Source: CAZMGG01 sp964565715 (lineage in GTDB: Bacteria; Planctomycetota; UBA1135; UBA2386). Taken from it: a stretch of 11,755 nt of DNA. The notes below the pieces were generated by a model. It was not told the origin of the DNA, made no database searches, and saw only the letters and a list, made by a program, of their open reading frames with translations. This document shows, piece after piece, positions 1-9,562 of this stretch (position 1 is its first letter; the number at the start of each line of letters is the position of its first letter). The stretch spans positions 1 to 11,755 of the forward strand of contig CAZMGG010000163.1 of assembly GCA_964565715.1 (NCBI GenBank), given 5' to 3'. The position numbers and the translations under genes were made by a program.

Positions 1-721
<721 letters not shown>

Positions 722-787
722 GCCGTTCTCTCGTGGGCCGAAGGGCCGAAAGGCGGCGTTTGTATCCGGCGGCCGGCGCGGTTCCAG
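722..787 (-). other. Short spacer between ABC permease and aspS
   Basis: This 66-bp gap separates the permease stop from the aspS start. On the minus strand it contains GATACAAA, the only AT-rich patch, which loosely resembles a -10 element, but no -35 hexamer sits at the right distance. Short GGCC-rich self-complementary stretches are present without a U tract, so there is no convincing intrinsic terminator. Read-through from the permease into aspS is therefore possible. Confidence 0.3.
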
Positions 788-3332
788 CTACTCGTAGCGC
801 ACCGCCGCCGCCGGATCCTGCCGCCGCATGCGCAGGCCCGGCAGCAGCGCGGCCAGCACCCCCACCACCAGCGCCAGGCCCGGCGCCAGCACCATCCACT
901 CCCAGGGCAGCGCCACCGGCGCCCGCAGGCCGGCGACGCGGTTCAGGCCGGCCAGCAGCACCTGCACCATCGGCACGCAGATGGCGAGCGCCAGCAGCGC
1001 CGCCAGCACGGCGACCACGGCGCCCTCCAGCACGAACGACCAGAGCAGGGCCCGCGGCCCCATGCCGAGCGCCCGCAGCACGCCGAGCTCGCGGGTGCGG
1101 CCCAGCGCGGCGATGGTCATCCCGTTCAGCAGGCCGACGCCGGCCAGCAGCAGGATCAGCAGCAGCAGCAGCTCGAACAGGCGGAAGTCGCGGGTGACGT
1201 CGCGCAGGTGGTAGTCGCGGATCCAGACGCCGGTACGGGCCTTCAGGATGCCGGGCAGCAGCTGCCGCACCCGTTCCAGCACCACGTCCGGATCGGCAGA
1301 GGGCTGCAGCCGCAGGGTCACCCGTTCGACGCAGGCCTCGGGCACGCAGAAGTCCCGGCGCAGCCAGTGCGGCGCGGTCACCGCCCAGGCGCGTTCGCTC
1401 GGCTGGTAGCCCGAGCGGTCCGACACCATCACCACCTCGTAGGCCACCGGGTTGCGGTTGCGGTCGTGCAGCGACACCAGGCTGCCGTTGCGCCAGCCCA
1501 TCTTCGCCGCCAGACGGTGGCTGGCGATCAGGGTGCGCCGGGCCGGATCGGCGTAGCGCCGCAGCGCCGCCGGATCGGCCTCCAGGGCGGAACCGGCGGC
1601 GGCGGCCAGTTCCGGCGCCAGGCCCGACAGCAGGAAGCCCTGCGCGACCTGCCCCTCCTCCGGCTCGACGCGGTCCACGCCGGGCACGGCACCCAGGGTC
1701 AGCGCCACCGCCGGCGTCACCGCCGGCCCTTCCAGGAACAGCCGCTCCTCCAGGGCCTCGTAGCCGAACTCGCGCACCTCCGCCCGCAACCCGGCGGTGA
1801 TGCCCTGCAGCCCGAGCAGCGCCACCAGCACGGCGCCGAGCCCGCACACCGAGGCCGCCACCCGGCCGCGGCCGCGCCGCAGTTCGACCGCCACCAGCCA
1901 GGCCGGCAGCGGCAGCAGCAGGCGCACAGGCCACAGCAGCACGCGGCCGAGCACGGCCACCATCATCGGCGCCAGCAGCAGCACCGCGCCGAACAGCAGC
2001 AGCATGCCGACCAGTTCCAGCACCACCACCAGGGTCTCGTAGCCCTCCTCGGACACCAGCGGCGTCATCGCCAGGTAGGCGAGCGGCAGCACCAGCACCA
2101 GCAGCAGCAGCAGCCACAGGTTGACGCCCTGCAGCAGGTCGCGGCCCTGCCGGTCGCCGAGCCCGCGGCCGTGCAGCACCGAGAGCGGCGACAGCCGGCG
2201 GGCCCGCCACAGCGGGAACGCCGCCCCGGCCAGGGTGAACACCACGCCGAGCACGCCGGTCCACAGCACCGGCACCAGCGGCACCTCGAAGGTCAGCCAC
2301 TCCTTGCCGACGCCGAGCGAACTCACCCGCTGTTCGCGCAGCAGCAGCGCCAGCAGCAGGCCGAGCCCGATGCCGAGCAGGCTGCCCAGCACGCCCAGCG
2401 CGACGGCGTCGCCGAGGAAGATCCGCAGCACCGCGCCCGGCGAGACGCCCAGGCAGCGCAGCAGCCCGAGCTGCCGCACCCGTGACACCAGGCTGTGGCT
2501 GAGGGTCTGGAACACCACGAACATGCCCAGCACCAGGGCGAGGCAGCCCAGCACCTTCAGGCCGTTGCGGAAGGCGCGCTCGTCGGCGCCCTCGCCGAGC
2601 ATCGCCGCCCGCAGGTCGACGGCGCGGTAGTCGGCCTGCAGCGAGGTCCGCAGCCGGTCGAGGTCGGCGCCGTAGGTGCGAACCACGTGGAACAGGTCCT
2701 GGCCCGCGGGCGCCAGCCCCCGCACCAGGGCGTGGCTGCCCACCACCACCTGGCCGAAGTTCCGCCGGCCGAGCAGGTCGTGACCGAGGATGCCCACCAC
2801 CTGCACCACGGCGCGGGCGGGCGCGCGGCCCGGTTCCGGCGCCAGCACCTGCAGCACGCCGTCCTGGCAGAGCACGCGCTGCGCGCCCATCGGCTCCACC
2901 AGGTCGAGGCGGTCGCCCGGCCGCACCTGCAGCAGCCGCGCCGCCTCCTGACCCAGCAGCACCGCCGCGTCGCCGTCGCCGGCCCGCAGGTCGCGGCCCT
3001 CGGCGACCCGGTAGTGGCCGAACGCCTGCGCCGGCAGCGGCGACAGCCCGAACGCGGCCAGATCGAGCCGCTGGCCCTGCCGTTCGCCGAGCACGCGCCC
3101 CTCGCGCCAGACGGCGGCGCCCTGCACGCCGGGCCGCCCGGCCAGGTCCTGCAGCACCGTCGCCGCGTCGCGCGCGGCCTGCAGCGGCGCCACCTCCAGG
3201 TCGACCGCGCCGCGCATCGGATCCTGCGCGATCATGCGGCTGCGGATCGTGTTGTGGTCCATCACGTAGATGGCCACCACGATGGCGGTGCCGAAGCCGA
3301 TCCCCAGCAGGCTGAGGGCGGTGCGGAGCGGG

Positions 3333-4112
<780 letters not shown>

Positions 4113-4173
4113 CTTGGCAAACACCGGGCCGCGATGCGACACCGGGGCGGAATGCCGCGCGGCACCGGCCGCG
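4113..4173 (-). repeat. Three CACCGG repeats and a 12-bp palindrome upstream of the ABC ATPase
   Basis: The 61-bp gap between the methyltransferase stop and the ATPase start contains CACCGG three times in the same direction (4122-4127, 4140-4145, 4163-4168). It also has a perfect 12-bp palindrome TGCCGCGCGGCA at 4153-4164. The palindrome is too tight for a good hairpin but could be a dimer operator. In DNA this GC-rich such short repeats can arise by chance, so a regulatory role is only a possibility. Confidence 0.25.
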
Positions 4174-5178
4174 TCAGCGGCGCAGCAGCGCCTGCAGCCG
4201 CGGGCGATGCGCGCCATTGTCGGGCAGGAACAGCACGTCCGGCTCGCAGCCTGGCAGCCCTGGCGTCCACCGCACCAGTTCGAGCCGGCGGCGCAGCAGC
4301 CGGCGTGCCGCCCGCACGCCGAACGGCCGGTAGCCCTGCTCGTGCAGGAAACCCAGCAGTTCGTCGACGCTGCTGCCGGCCCGGTGCAGGTGCTCGGGCA
4401 CCACCTCCAGCACCAGCGCCGGCCGCAGCCGCGCCAGGGTCTGGCGCAGGCCGCGCAGCACGGCGACCTCCCAGCCCTCGACGTCGATCTTGCACACGAC
4501 CGGCGTGCCGGCCGCGAGGCCGGCCAGCATCTCGTCGCCCCGGCGCACGGTGATGCGGTGGGTCTGCGACAGGGCGGCCCCGGCCGGCGCCGCGCCGCTG
4601 AGGCTGCCCCAGCCGTCGTGGCCGGCGAACACGTGCAGCACGCCATCGCCGGCCACCTCGCCGAGCCCGCACGGGTGCAGGCTGACGTTGCCGAGCCGGT
4701 TGCGGCCGACGTGGCCGGCGATGGCGGCGGCGGCCTCGGGATTCGGCTCGAACGCCACCACGGTCCCCGCCGGCCCGACCAGGTGCGCGCCGAGCACGGT
4801 CAGCAGGCCGTGGTTGGCGCCGACGTCGACGAACGCGTCGCCGGGCCGCAGCAGCCGCCGCAGCAGCATCTGCAGGGCCAGGTCGTGGTAGCGGGCGAGG
4901 AACCAGCTCAGCCGTTCCGACCAGTTGCCGAGGTCCAGGTCCAGCGTGCAGCCGTGCCATTTGCCGCGCACGGTGCGGCGGCCCGCGGCCCGCCAGCGAC
5001 GCTCGTCCTCGCCCCCGCACCAGCGGTAGAGCCGGCCCCAGGCCGGCAATTCCAGCCGGCACCAGCCCAGCACCGGCCACAGCCAGAACGGCACCCGCGC
5101 CCGGCGCACGAGGCGCAGGCCCGCCGGCGGCATGGGCGCCGCCGGGACCACCGGCCGGAACGCGGGCTCGGAACTCAT
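4174..5178 (-). CDS. FkbM family SAM-dependent methyltransferase
   Basis: Putative cytoplasmic O-methyltransferase of the FkbM family (Methyltransf_21), which methylates sugars or secondary-metabolite hydroxyls; the substrate here is unknown. The 334-aa protein has SAM-binding motif I FVDVGANHGLLTVLG (116-130) and the acidic ribose-binding strand VVAFEPNP (140-147). The FkbM hallmark CKIDVEGWEVAVLRGL lies at 229-244, followed by LVLEVVPEHL (256-264). The first ~75 residues are Arg/Trp-rich and not recognisable as a domain. The last ~60 are also family-typical, with GYRPFGVR and a terminal LFLPDN. Start ATG 5176-5178 has no obvious Shine-Dalgarno; an alternative ATG at codon 16 exists. It sits between the triple FKBP and the ABC ATPase with ~60-bp gaps. 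Co-transcription with the exporter could mean it modifies an exported glycan or lipid, but that is speculation. Confidence 0.92.
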   Translation of the reverse strand: MSSEPAFRPVVPAAPMPPAGLRLVRRARVPFWLWPVLGWCRLELPAWGRLYRWCGGEDERRWRAAGRRTVRGKWHGCTLDLDLGNWSERLSWFLARYHDLALQMLLRRLLRPGDAFVDVGANHGLLTVLGAHLVGPAGTVVAFEPNPEAAAAIAGHVGRNRLGNVSLHPCGLGEVAGDGVLHVFAGHDGWGSLSGAAPAGAALSQTHRITVRRGDEMLAGLAAGTPVVCKIDVEGWEVAVLRGLRQTLARLRPALVLEVVPEHLHRAGSSVDELLGFLHEQGYRPFGVRAARRLLRRRLELVRWTPGLPGCEPDVLFLPDNGAHRPRLQALLRR

Positions 5179-5245
5179 CGGGCGCCGATCATGCCACGCC
5201 CGCGCCGGGACCGGCCAGGGCCGGGACCGGAGCCCGAGCCCCCAC

Positions 5246-6397
5246 CTACTTGACCTGGATCAGCTCGACCCGGAACACCAGGGTGGCGTTGGGGCCGATC
5301 TTCGGCGGCGCGCCGCGGCTGCCGTAGGCCAGTTCGGCCGGGATGACGAACTGGAACACGCCGCCCTCCTGCATGAGCTGCAGGCCCTCGGTCCAGCCCG
5401 GGATGACCCGGTTGAGCGCGAACTCGGTGGGCGCGCCCCGCAGGTGCGAGCTGTCGAACACCGAGCCGTCCAGCAGCCAGCCGGTGTAGTGGGCCAGCAC
5501 GGTGTCGGTCGCCTTCGGCCGCCTGCCCTCGCCCTGCTTCACGATCTCGTACTGCAGGCCCGACTCGGTCTTCTGCAGCTTCGCCGGATCGGAGGCCTGG
5601 AACGCCGGCACCGGCATGACCTTGGTCAGCTCGATCTCCCAGACGGTGACGCTGCCGGGCTGCAGCCGGCCGATCGGCTTGTCGCCGCTGCCGAGCGCCG
5701 CGGGCACCTCGCAGCGCACCACGTCGCCGACCTTCAGGATCGAGCACAGCTCCTGCAGGAACGGGAACGGCAGCATGTCCTTCGTGCCCGACAGCTTGTG
5801 GTCCTGCTGCTCGGAGCAGAACTGCAGCTCGCCGCCGGTGCTGAACAGCGCGTAGCGCATCTCGACGGCGTCGTCCTTGCCCGGCATCGCGCCGGTGCCG
5901 ACCTTGACGATCTCGTACTTGAGGCCCGACCCGGTGGTCTTGGTGGCCTCCTGGTTGGCGGGCCGGAACTTCGGCATCCGCACGATCTCCAGCAGCTCCA
6001 CGTCGAACACCAGCACGCTGTTGGGCGGGATCTCGCCCTTGTCCTGGCTGCCGTAGCCCAGCTCCGGCGGGATGGTCAGCTTGAACCGCGCCCCCGGCGA
6101 CATCAGCTGCAGGCCCTCGGTCCAGCCGGCGATCACCTGGTTGAGGCCGAACCGCGCCGGCTCACCGCGGTCCCGCGACGAGTCGAACTTCGTGCCGTTG
6201 GTGAGCCAGCCGGTGTAGTGCACGACCACCAGGTCGGTGGCGGCGGGGCCGGGCTGGTCGCTGCCCTTCTGCAGCACGCAGTACTCGAGGCCGGACGCGG
6301 TCTTGATCGTGTCCTTGCACTCGGGGATGCCCGTGTTCTGGGCGGAGAGGACGGCGGCGCCGGCGGCCGCGGCCAACAGGAGCAGGGGTCGGTTCAT
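5246..6397 (-). CDS. Secreted triple-FKBP peptidyl-prolyl isomerase with a degenerate middle domain
   Basis: Periplasmic peptidyl-prolyl cis-trans isomerase and likely folding chaperone. The 383-aa protein opens with a Sec signal peptide (MNRP, then a Leu/Ala core, likely cut after LSA at 19). Three FKBP-type domains follow. Domain 1 (about 35-138) and domain 3 (about 278-383) keep the FKBP12 pocket: Y61, F71-D72, V88-I89, W92, Y115, F131 in the first and Y304, F314-D315, V331-I332, W335, Y358, F375 in the third. Domain 2 (about 157-260) keeps the fold pattern (GLKYEIVKVGTG, VEIELT-like end) but lacks the active-site residues: FDSS is replaced by FCSE, the Trp is Leu214, and the pocket Tyr is Ser237. 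Bacterial FKBPs usually carry one domain. The gene follows cheB after 63 bp; no strong Shine-Dalgarno is seen. Confidence 0.95.
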   Translation of the reverse strand: MNRPLLLLAAAAGAAVLSAQNTGIPECKDTIKTASGLEYCVLQKGSDQPGPAATDLVVVHYTGWLTNGTKFDSSRDRGEPARFGLNQVIAGWTEGLQLMSPGARFKLTIPPELGYGSQDKGEIPPNSVLVFDVELLEIVRMPKFRPANQEATKTTGSGLKYEIVKVGTGAMPGKDDAVEMRYALFSTGGELQFCSEQQDHKLSGTKDMLPFPFLQELCSILKVGDVVRCEVPAALGSGDKPIGRLQPGSVTVWEIELTKVMPVPAFQASDPAKLQKTESGLQYEIVKQGEGRRPKATDTVLAHYTGWLLDGSVFDSSHLRGAPTEFALNRVIPGWTEGLQLMQEGGVFQFVIPAELAYGSRGAPPKIGPNATLVFRVELIQVK

Positions 6398-6460
6398 CCG
6401 CGCACTCTAGCGGCTACCGCGACGCCGGCCAGCGCGCGGTGGCGCCCGCCGCCCCCGCCG

Positions 6461-7642
6461 TCAGCCGCCCGGCTGCCGCACCGACAGTTCGAGGATGCGG
6501 CGGGCCATGCCGTCCAGCGGCACCGCCTCGGCGAAGCCTTCCTCGATCGGCTTGCGCGGCATCCCGTAGACGGTGCACGAACCCTGGTCCTGGGCCAGGA
6601 TCGTCGCGCCGTCCTGGTAGAGCTCCCGGCTGGTGCGGTGGCCGTCCTCGCCCATCCCCGTCAACAGCACGCCGAGCACCGAGCCGCCGAACAGCTCCCG
6701 CAGCGAACGGAACAGGAAGTCCACCGCCGGCCGGCAGGAGTTCTCCAGGGGTGCGTCGCTGAGGAACAGGTGCGGCAGCCCGTTGCGGCGTCGCACGCCC
6801 AGGTGCCGCCCACCCGGCGCCAGATAGACCCGGCCCGCCAGCAGCCGCTCGCCGTCTTCGGCCTCGGCCACCCGCAGGGGCGACTGCTGATCCAGGGATC
6901 GGGCCAGGGACTCGGTGAAGCCCGCCGGCATGTGCTGCACCACCAGCACCGGCAACGGGAAGTCGGCGGGCAACGCCGGCAGCACCGACGCCAGCGCCTT
7001 GGGACCGCCGGTGGAGACGCCGATCGCCAGCACCTGCGGCACCCGCGCCCGGGCGGTCCGTGGCGCGGTGACGGTGGTGGCCGCCACCACCGCCCGGCTC
7101 CGGGTGACGACCGGCGCCTTCTCCACCGGCACCGNNNNNNNNNNNNNNNNNNNNNNNNNNNNNNNNNNNNNNNNNNNNNNNNNNNNNNNNNNNNNNNNNN
7201 NNNNNNNNNNNNNNNNNNNNNNNNNNNNNNNNNNGCTGATCACGGGCGCGCAGGCGGTTGCGGCCGACCCCTCGGGCAGGCTGGGGGGCACCGACACCAC
7301 GCTGGTGTGGGCCTGGGCCAGCGCCGCCGCCCGGCCGCCGCCGCTCAGCGGGCCGCGGTCCATGGCCAGGACCGGCGTGTCGACGCCGAGTCGCCGCAAC
7401 TCGGCGAGGTGGGCAAGGCCCTTGCCGGCGAGGTCCAGTTCCAGGGCGATCAGATCCGGCCGGGCGGCGGTGACCTTCTCGCAGAGCGCCGGCCCGAACG
7501 GCGCGGTGGCCGCCAGATCGATGCGGTCGTGCCGGGCGATCTCCACCGCCAGGAGCCGGCGCAGCTCGCCATCGCCCACCACCATCACTCGCAGGGAAGG
7601 CGGCAGACCCGGATCGATGGGAGTGGAGCCTGACGAGGGCAT
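6461..7642 (-). CDS. cheB: CheB-type protein-glutamate methylesterase with degenerate receiver; contains a 100-N gap
   Basis: Chemotaxis-type methylesterase/deamidase that removes methyl groups from glutamates of chemoreceptors. The C-terminal esterase domain (about 200-390) has the CheB catalytic triad: Ser210 in GVSTGGP, His237 in VQHMPAGFT and Asp334 in GMGEDG. It also has the usual AQDQGSCTVYGMPR segment (350-363). The N-terminal domain (about 17-120) follows the receiver pattern, but key acids are changed: VVGDGELRR instead of VDDS, Glu68 in place of the phospho-accepting Asp, Asp95 for the conserved Ser/Thr, and no lysine in the SVPPS segment. It may thus be phosphorylation-independent. 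The N run at 7135-7234 falls in the interdomain linker; both sides read in one frame, but true linker length is unknown. Start ATG 7642 is preferred over GTG 7732, because 7650-7735 looks non-coding. No other che genes are in view. Confidence 0.9.
   Translation of the reverse strand: MPSSGSTPIDPGLPPSLRVMVVGDGELRRLLAVEIARHDRIDLAATAPFGPALCEKVTAARPDLIALELDLAGKGLAHLAELRRLGVDTPVLAMDRGPLSGGGRAAALAQAHTSVVSVPPSLPEGSAATACAPVISXXXXXXXXXXXXXXXXXXXXXXXXXXXXXXXXXXVPVEKAPVVTRSRAVVAATTVTAPRTARARVPQVLAIGVSTGGPKALASVLPALPADFPLPVLVVQHMPAGFTESLARSLDQQSPLRVAEAEDGERLLAGRVYLAPGGRHLGVRRRNGLPHLFLSDAPLENSCRPAVDFLFRSLRELFGGSVLGVLLTGMGEDGHRTSRELYQDGATILAQDQGSCTVYGMPRKPIEEGFAEAVPLDGMARRILELSVRQPGG
7135..7234. other. Assembly gap of exactly 100 N
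   Basis: There are exactly 100 undetermined bases, the usual scaffold placeholder, so the true length is unknown. The gap lies in the linker of cheB. Both flanks code in the same minus-strand frame and belong to one protein family, which supports correct joining. Confidence 0.99.
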
Positions 7643-7791
7643 GGCGAGGCGCGCGGGCGCTTTGCCCTCTTCGGTCTTAACAAACCCGGGACCGTAGGGA
7701 TTCCGGTGGCCGGACCCGTCGGCTTCCGCCACAGGGCGCCGCGCCGGGTGTGGCGCGATGCCACAGCGGGTCCGCCCCCTAGGATGCCAGG
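7643..7791. promoter_or_regulatory. Divergent intergenic region between cheB and the hydrolase
   Basis: This 149-bp region should hold the promoters for both transcription directions. It includes a relatively AT-rich patch near 7661-7684 (TTTGCCC, then CTTAACAAA). I found no pair of -35/-10 hexamers with proper spacing on either strand. The part nearest the hydrolase carries the inverted repeats described separately. Confidence 0.4.
7727..7765 (+). promoter_or_regulatory. Alternative inverted repeats upstream of the hydrolase
   Basis: CGCCACA (7727-7733) pairs with TGTGGCG (7749-7755), a 7-bp stem around a 15-nt GC-rich loop. The same TGTGGC (7749-7754) can instead pair with GCCACA (7760-7765), a 6-bp stem with a 5-nt loop. 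The two hairpins exclude each other. The second also reads as a 17-bp operator-like palindrome. It ends 26 bp before the GTG start of the hydrolase. Operator or attenuator roles are inference only. Confidence 0.35.
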
Positions 7792-8418
7792 GTGGACCTG
7801 CTCTTCGACGGGCACGCCGCGGCGCCGCTCACGGTGCTGCTCGCCCATGGCGCCGGCGCCGGCATGGAGTCGCCGTTCCTGGCCGACGTCGCCACCGGCC
7901 TCGCCACCGCCGGGCTGCGGGTGGCACGCTTCGAGTTCCCCTACATGGCGGCGCGCCGGTCCGGTCGAAGGCCCGGTCCGGACCGCCTGCCGGTCCTGCT
8001 GGAGCACTTCCGCGCCGTCCGGGCGAGCCTGCCGCCGGACACCCGCGTCGCGCTGGCCGGCAAGTCGATGGGCGGCCGCATCGCGACGATGGTCGCCGAC
8101 GAACTCGGCGCCCGCGCCGTGGTCGTGTTCGGCTACCCGTTCCACCCGCCGGGCCGGCCGCAGCAGCTCCGCACCGCCCACCTCGCGACGCTGCGCACGC
8201 CCTGCCTGATCCTGCAGGGCGAACGCGATCCGTTCGGCACGCGGGCGGAGTTCGGCGCGGTGAGCCCCGGCCCGGCGGTGACGATCGGCTGGCTCGCCGA
8301 TGGCGATCACGGCCTCGTGCCGCGGGCGAGATCGGGCCGCACCGCCACGCAGAACCTGCAGCAGGCCATCGCCGAAGCCAGCGCCTTCCTCGCCGCGGCC
8401 ACCGGCGACCCTGCCTGA
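7792..8418 (+). CDS. TEX30/KANSL3-like alpha/beta hydrolase
   Basis: Small cytoplasmic alpha/beta-hydrolase of the TEX30/KANSL3 (dienelactone hydrolase-related) group; the substrate is unknown. The 208-aa protein shows the oxyanion strand LLAHGAGAGMESPF (16-29), FEFPYMAARR (47-56), and the nucleophile elbow AGKSMGGR with Ser92. It also has the family-specific VVFGYPFHPPGRPQQLR (111-127), the acid-bearing LILQGERDPFG with Asp146, and DGDHG with His173, giving a complete Ser-Asp-His triad. Length matches the family (about 200-220 aa). The GTG start at 7792 is preceded by AGGA at 7781-7784 with 7-nt spacing. It is the first plus-strand gene, divergent from cheB, with 56 bp to the lipoprotein gene downstream. 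No signal peptide is seen. The function of bacterial members is mostly uncharacterised. Confidence 0.92.
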   Translation: MDLLFDGHAAAPLTVLLAHGAGAGMESPFLADVATGLATAGLRVARFEFPYMAARRSGRRPGPDRLPVLLEHFRAVRASLPPDTRVALAGKSMGGRIATMVADELGARAVVVFGYPFHPPGRPQQLRTAHLATLRTPCLILQGERDPFGTRAEFGAVSPGPAVTIGWLADGDHGLVPRARSGRTATQNLQQAIAEASAFLAAATGDPA

Positions 8419-8474
8419 CCGCCCCGCCGCAACTCCTCTTTACAGACCCCGGGCGGGCTGCTTCCTTCACGCCG
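8419..8474 (+). other. Spacer between hydrolase and lipoprotein genes
   Basis: This 56-bp gap includes CTCTTTACAGACC. TTTACA at 8439-8444 resembles a -35 element, but there is no -10-like hexamer at suitable distance. There is also no clear terminator hairpin with a U tract, so the two genes may share a transcript. Confidence 0.3.
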
Positions 8475-8876
8475 ATGAGCATCCCTCGGACCGGCCGCCC
8501 CCCGCTGCTGCTCCTCCTGCTGTCGCTGCCCGTCCTGCCGGGCTGCGTGCTGGCGGTGGTGGCCGCCGGCGCCGCCGCCTACGGCGCGGTGTCCTACTCG
8601 GACAACGAAGCCTGGATGGACTTCCATGCCGACAGCGAGCGGGTCTGGGACGCCGCGCTGCAGAGCCTGAAGGAGAACGGCTACGCACCCGACCCGAAGG
8701 CGAAGCTGCTGCCCGGCGACACCGAGCTGCGGGCCGGCGATTGCGTGCTGAAGCTCGAACGGCATCCCACCGGCTTCGTCCGCATCAAGGTGCGGGTCGG
8801 CACCTTCGACACCGAGGACAACCGCCGCAAGAGCGGCCTGATCCTGGAGAACATGCGGCAGAGGCTGGCGCCGTGA
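8475..8876 (+). CDS. DUF3568-like small lipoprotein
   Basis: Predicted membrane-anchored lipoprotein of 133 aa. The N-terminus has a basic start, a Leu-rich core and the lipobox LPGC, with Cys24 as the acylation site. After the cysteine come VLAVVAAGAAAYGAVSY and a soluble part whose pattern resembles DUF3568. That pattern is an Ala/Gly-rich strand after the Cys, then a residue block around ERVWDAALQSLKENGY, then basic/acidic strands ending in an ENMRQRL helix. Function of such proteins is unknown. The stop codon overlaps the start of the carbonic anhydrase gene (GTGA), so the two are probably co-translated. DUF assignment rests on pattern memory; lipoprotein status is more secure. Confidence 0.8.
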   Translation: MSIPRTGRPPLLLLLLSLPVLPGCVLAVVAAGAAAYGAVSYSDNEAWMDFHADSERVWDAALQSLKENGYAPDPKAKLLPGDTELRAGDCVLKLERHPTGFVRIKVRVGTFDTEDNRRKSGLILENMRQRLAP

Positions 8877-9562
8877 CCGCCTCCATCGAGCGGCTGCTGG
8901 CGGGCTTCGGCCGCTTCCGCCAGCACTGGTTCGAGGAGCATCCGGACCGCTACCAGGAACTGGCCCGCGGCCAGCAGCCGCACACCATGGTGATCGCCTG
9001 CTGCGATTCGCGGGTGGATCCGGGCCTGCTCACCGACTCGCCGCCCGGCGAGATCTTCGTGGTGCGCAACGTCGCCAACCTGGTGCCGCCCTGCGTCGCC
9101 GACGGCCGCCACCACGGCACCAGCGCCGCCCTGGAGTTCGCGGTCCGCGCCCTGAAGGTCGAGAACGTGCTGGTCCTGGGCCACAGCCAGTGCGGCGGCA
9201 TCCGCGCCCTGGTCGAGGGTTCCGGCAGCGACTTCATGTTCATCCAGCCGTGGATGGAGATCGCCCGCGCCGCCTGCCTGCTGGCCCTGCAGAAGGACGG
9301 CAATGGCGACGCCGAGGCGCGGCTGCGCCGCAGCGAGCAGGCCGGCATCGCCCAGTCGCTGGCCAACCTCGCCACCTTCCCCTGGATCCGCGAGGCCATC
9401 GGCCAGGGCCGCCTGCAGCTCCACGGCTGGCACTTCGACCTCGGCGCCGGCGTGCTGTCGGGCTACCACCCGGCCACCGACTCCTTCCGGCCCCTGGTGG
9501 CCGGCTCCGGCGCCGGCGGCCGGCCGACCCGGCCGCAGCCGGGCGGCCCGCCGGGTCGCTAG
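8873..9562 (+). CDS. Beta-class carbonic anhydrase
   Basis: Zinc enzyme interconverting CO2 and bicarbonate in the cytoplasm. The 229-aa protein has the beta-class signature: IACCDSRVDP (41-50) with Cys43 as zinc ligand and the Asp45-Arg47 dyad, VRNVANLVPP (64-73), GTSAALEFAV (82-91) and GHSQCGG (103-109) with ligands His104 and Cys107. The C-terminal domain (HGWHFDLGAGVLSGYHPATDSF) is also typical. The last ~19 residues are a Gly/Pro/Arg-rich tail without structure clues. The GTG start at 8873 shares four bases (GTGA) with the lipoprotein stop; GAGG lies about 10 nt upstream. No signal peptide is present, so it is cytoplasmic although coupled to an exported lipoprotein. All active-site residues are intact. 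Confidence 0.97.
   Translation: MTASIERLLAGFGRFRQHWFEEHPDRYQELARGQQPHTMVIACCDSRVDPGLLTDSPPGEIFVVRNVANLVPPCVADGRHHGTSAALEFAVRALKVENVLVLGHSQCGGIRALVEGSGSDFMFIQPWMEIARAACLLALQKDGNGDAEARLRRSEQAGIAQSLANLATFPWIREAIGQGRLQLHGWHFDLGAGVLSGYHPATDSFRPLVAGSGAGGRPTRPQPGGPPGR

Noticed and set aside
4113..4646. Extended N-terminus for the ABC ATPase reaching into the methyltransferase gene
   Set aside because: The added residues are a Cys/Arg-rich frame shadow of the FkbM gene, and the ATPase domain is complete from the ATG at 4112.
5204..5230. 11-bp direct repeat GCCGGGACCGG (5204-5214 and 5220-5230) after the FKBP gene
   Set aside because: It is a short GC-only repeat between genes with no hairpin plus U tract, most likely chance or slippage.
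5132..7633. 833-residue plus-strand open frame running through the N gap
   Set aside because: It lies opposite the FKBP and cheB genes, which have clear motifs. In GC-rich DNA antisense frames stay open by chance.
7643..7732. GTG 7732 as the cheB start
   Set aside because: It would add 30 residues from a region of lower GC with no homology to receiver domains. ATG 7642 gives a normal CheB N-terminus.
8439..8467. Possible promoter starting at TTTACA before the lipoprotein gene
   Set aside because: No -10-like hexamer occurs 16-18 bp downstream.
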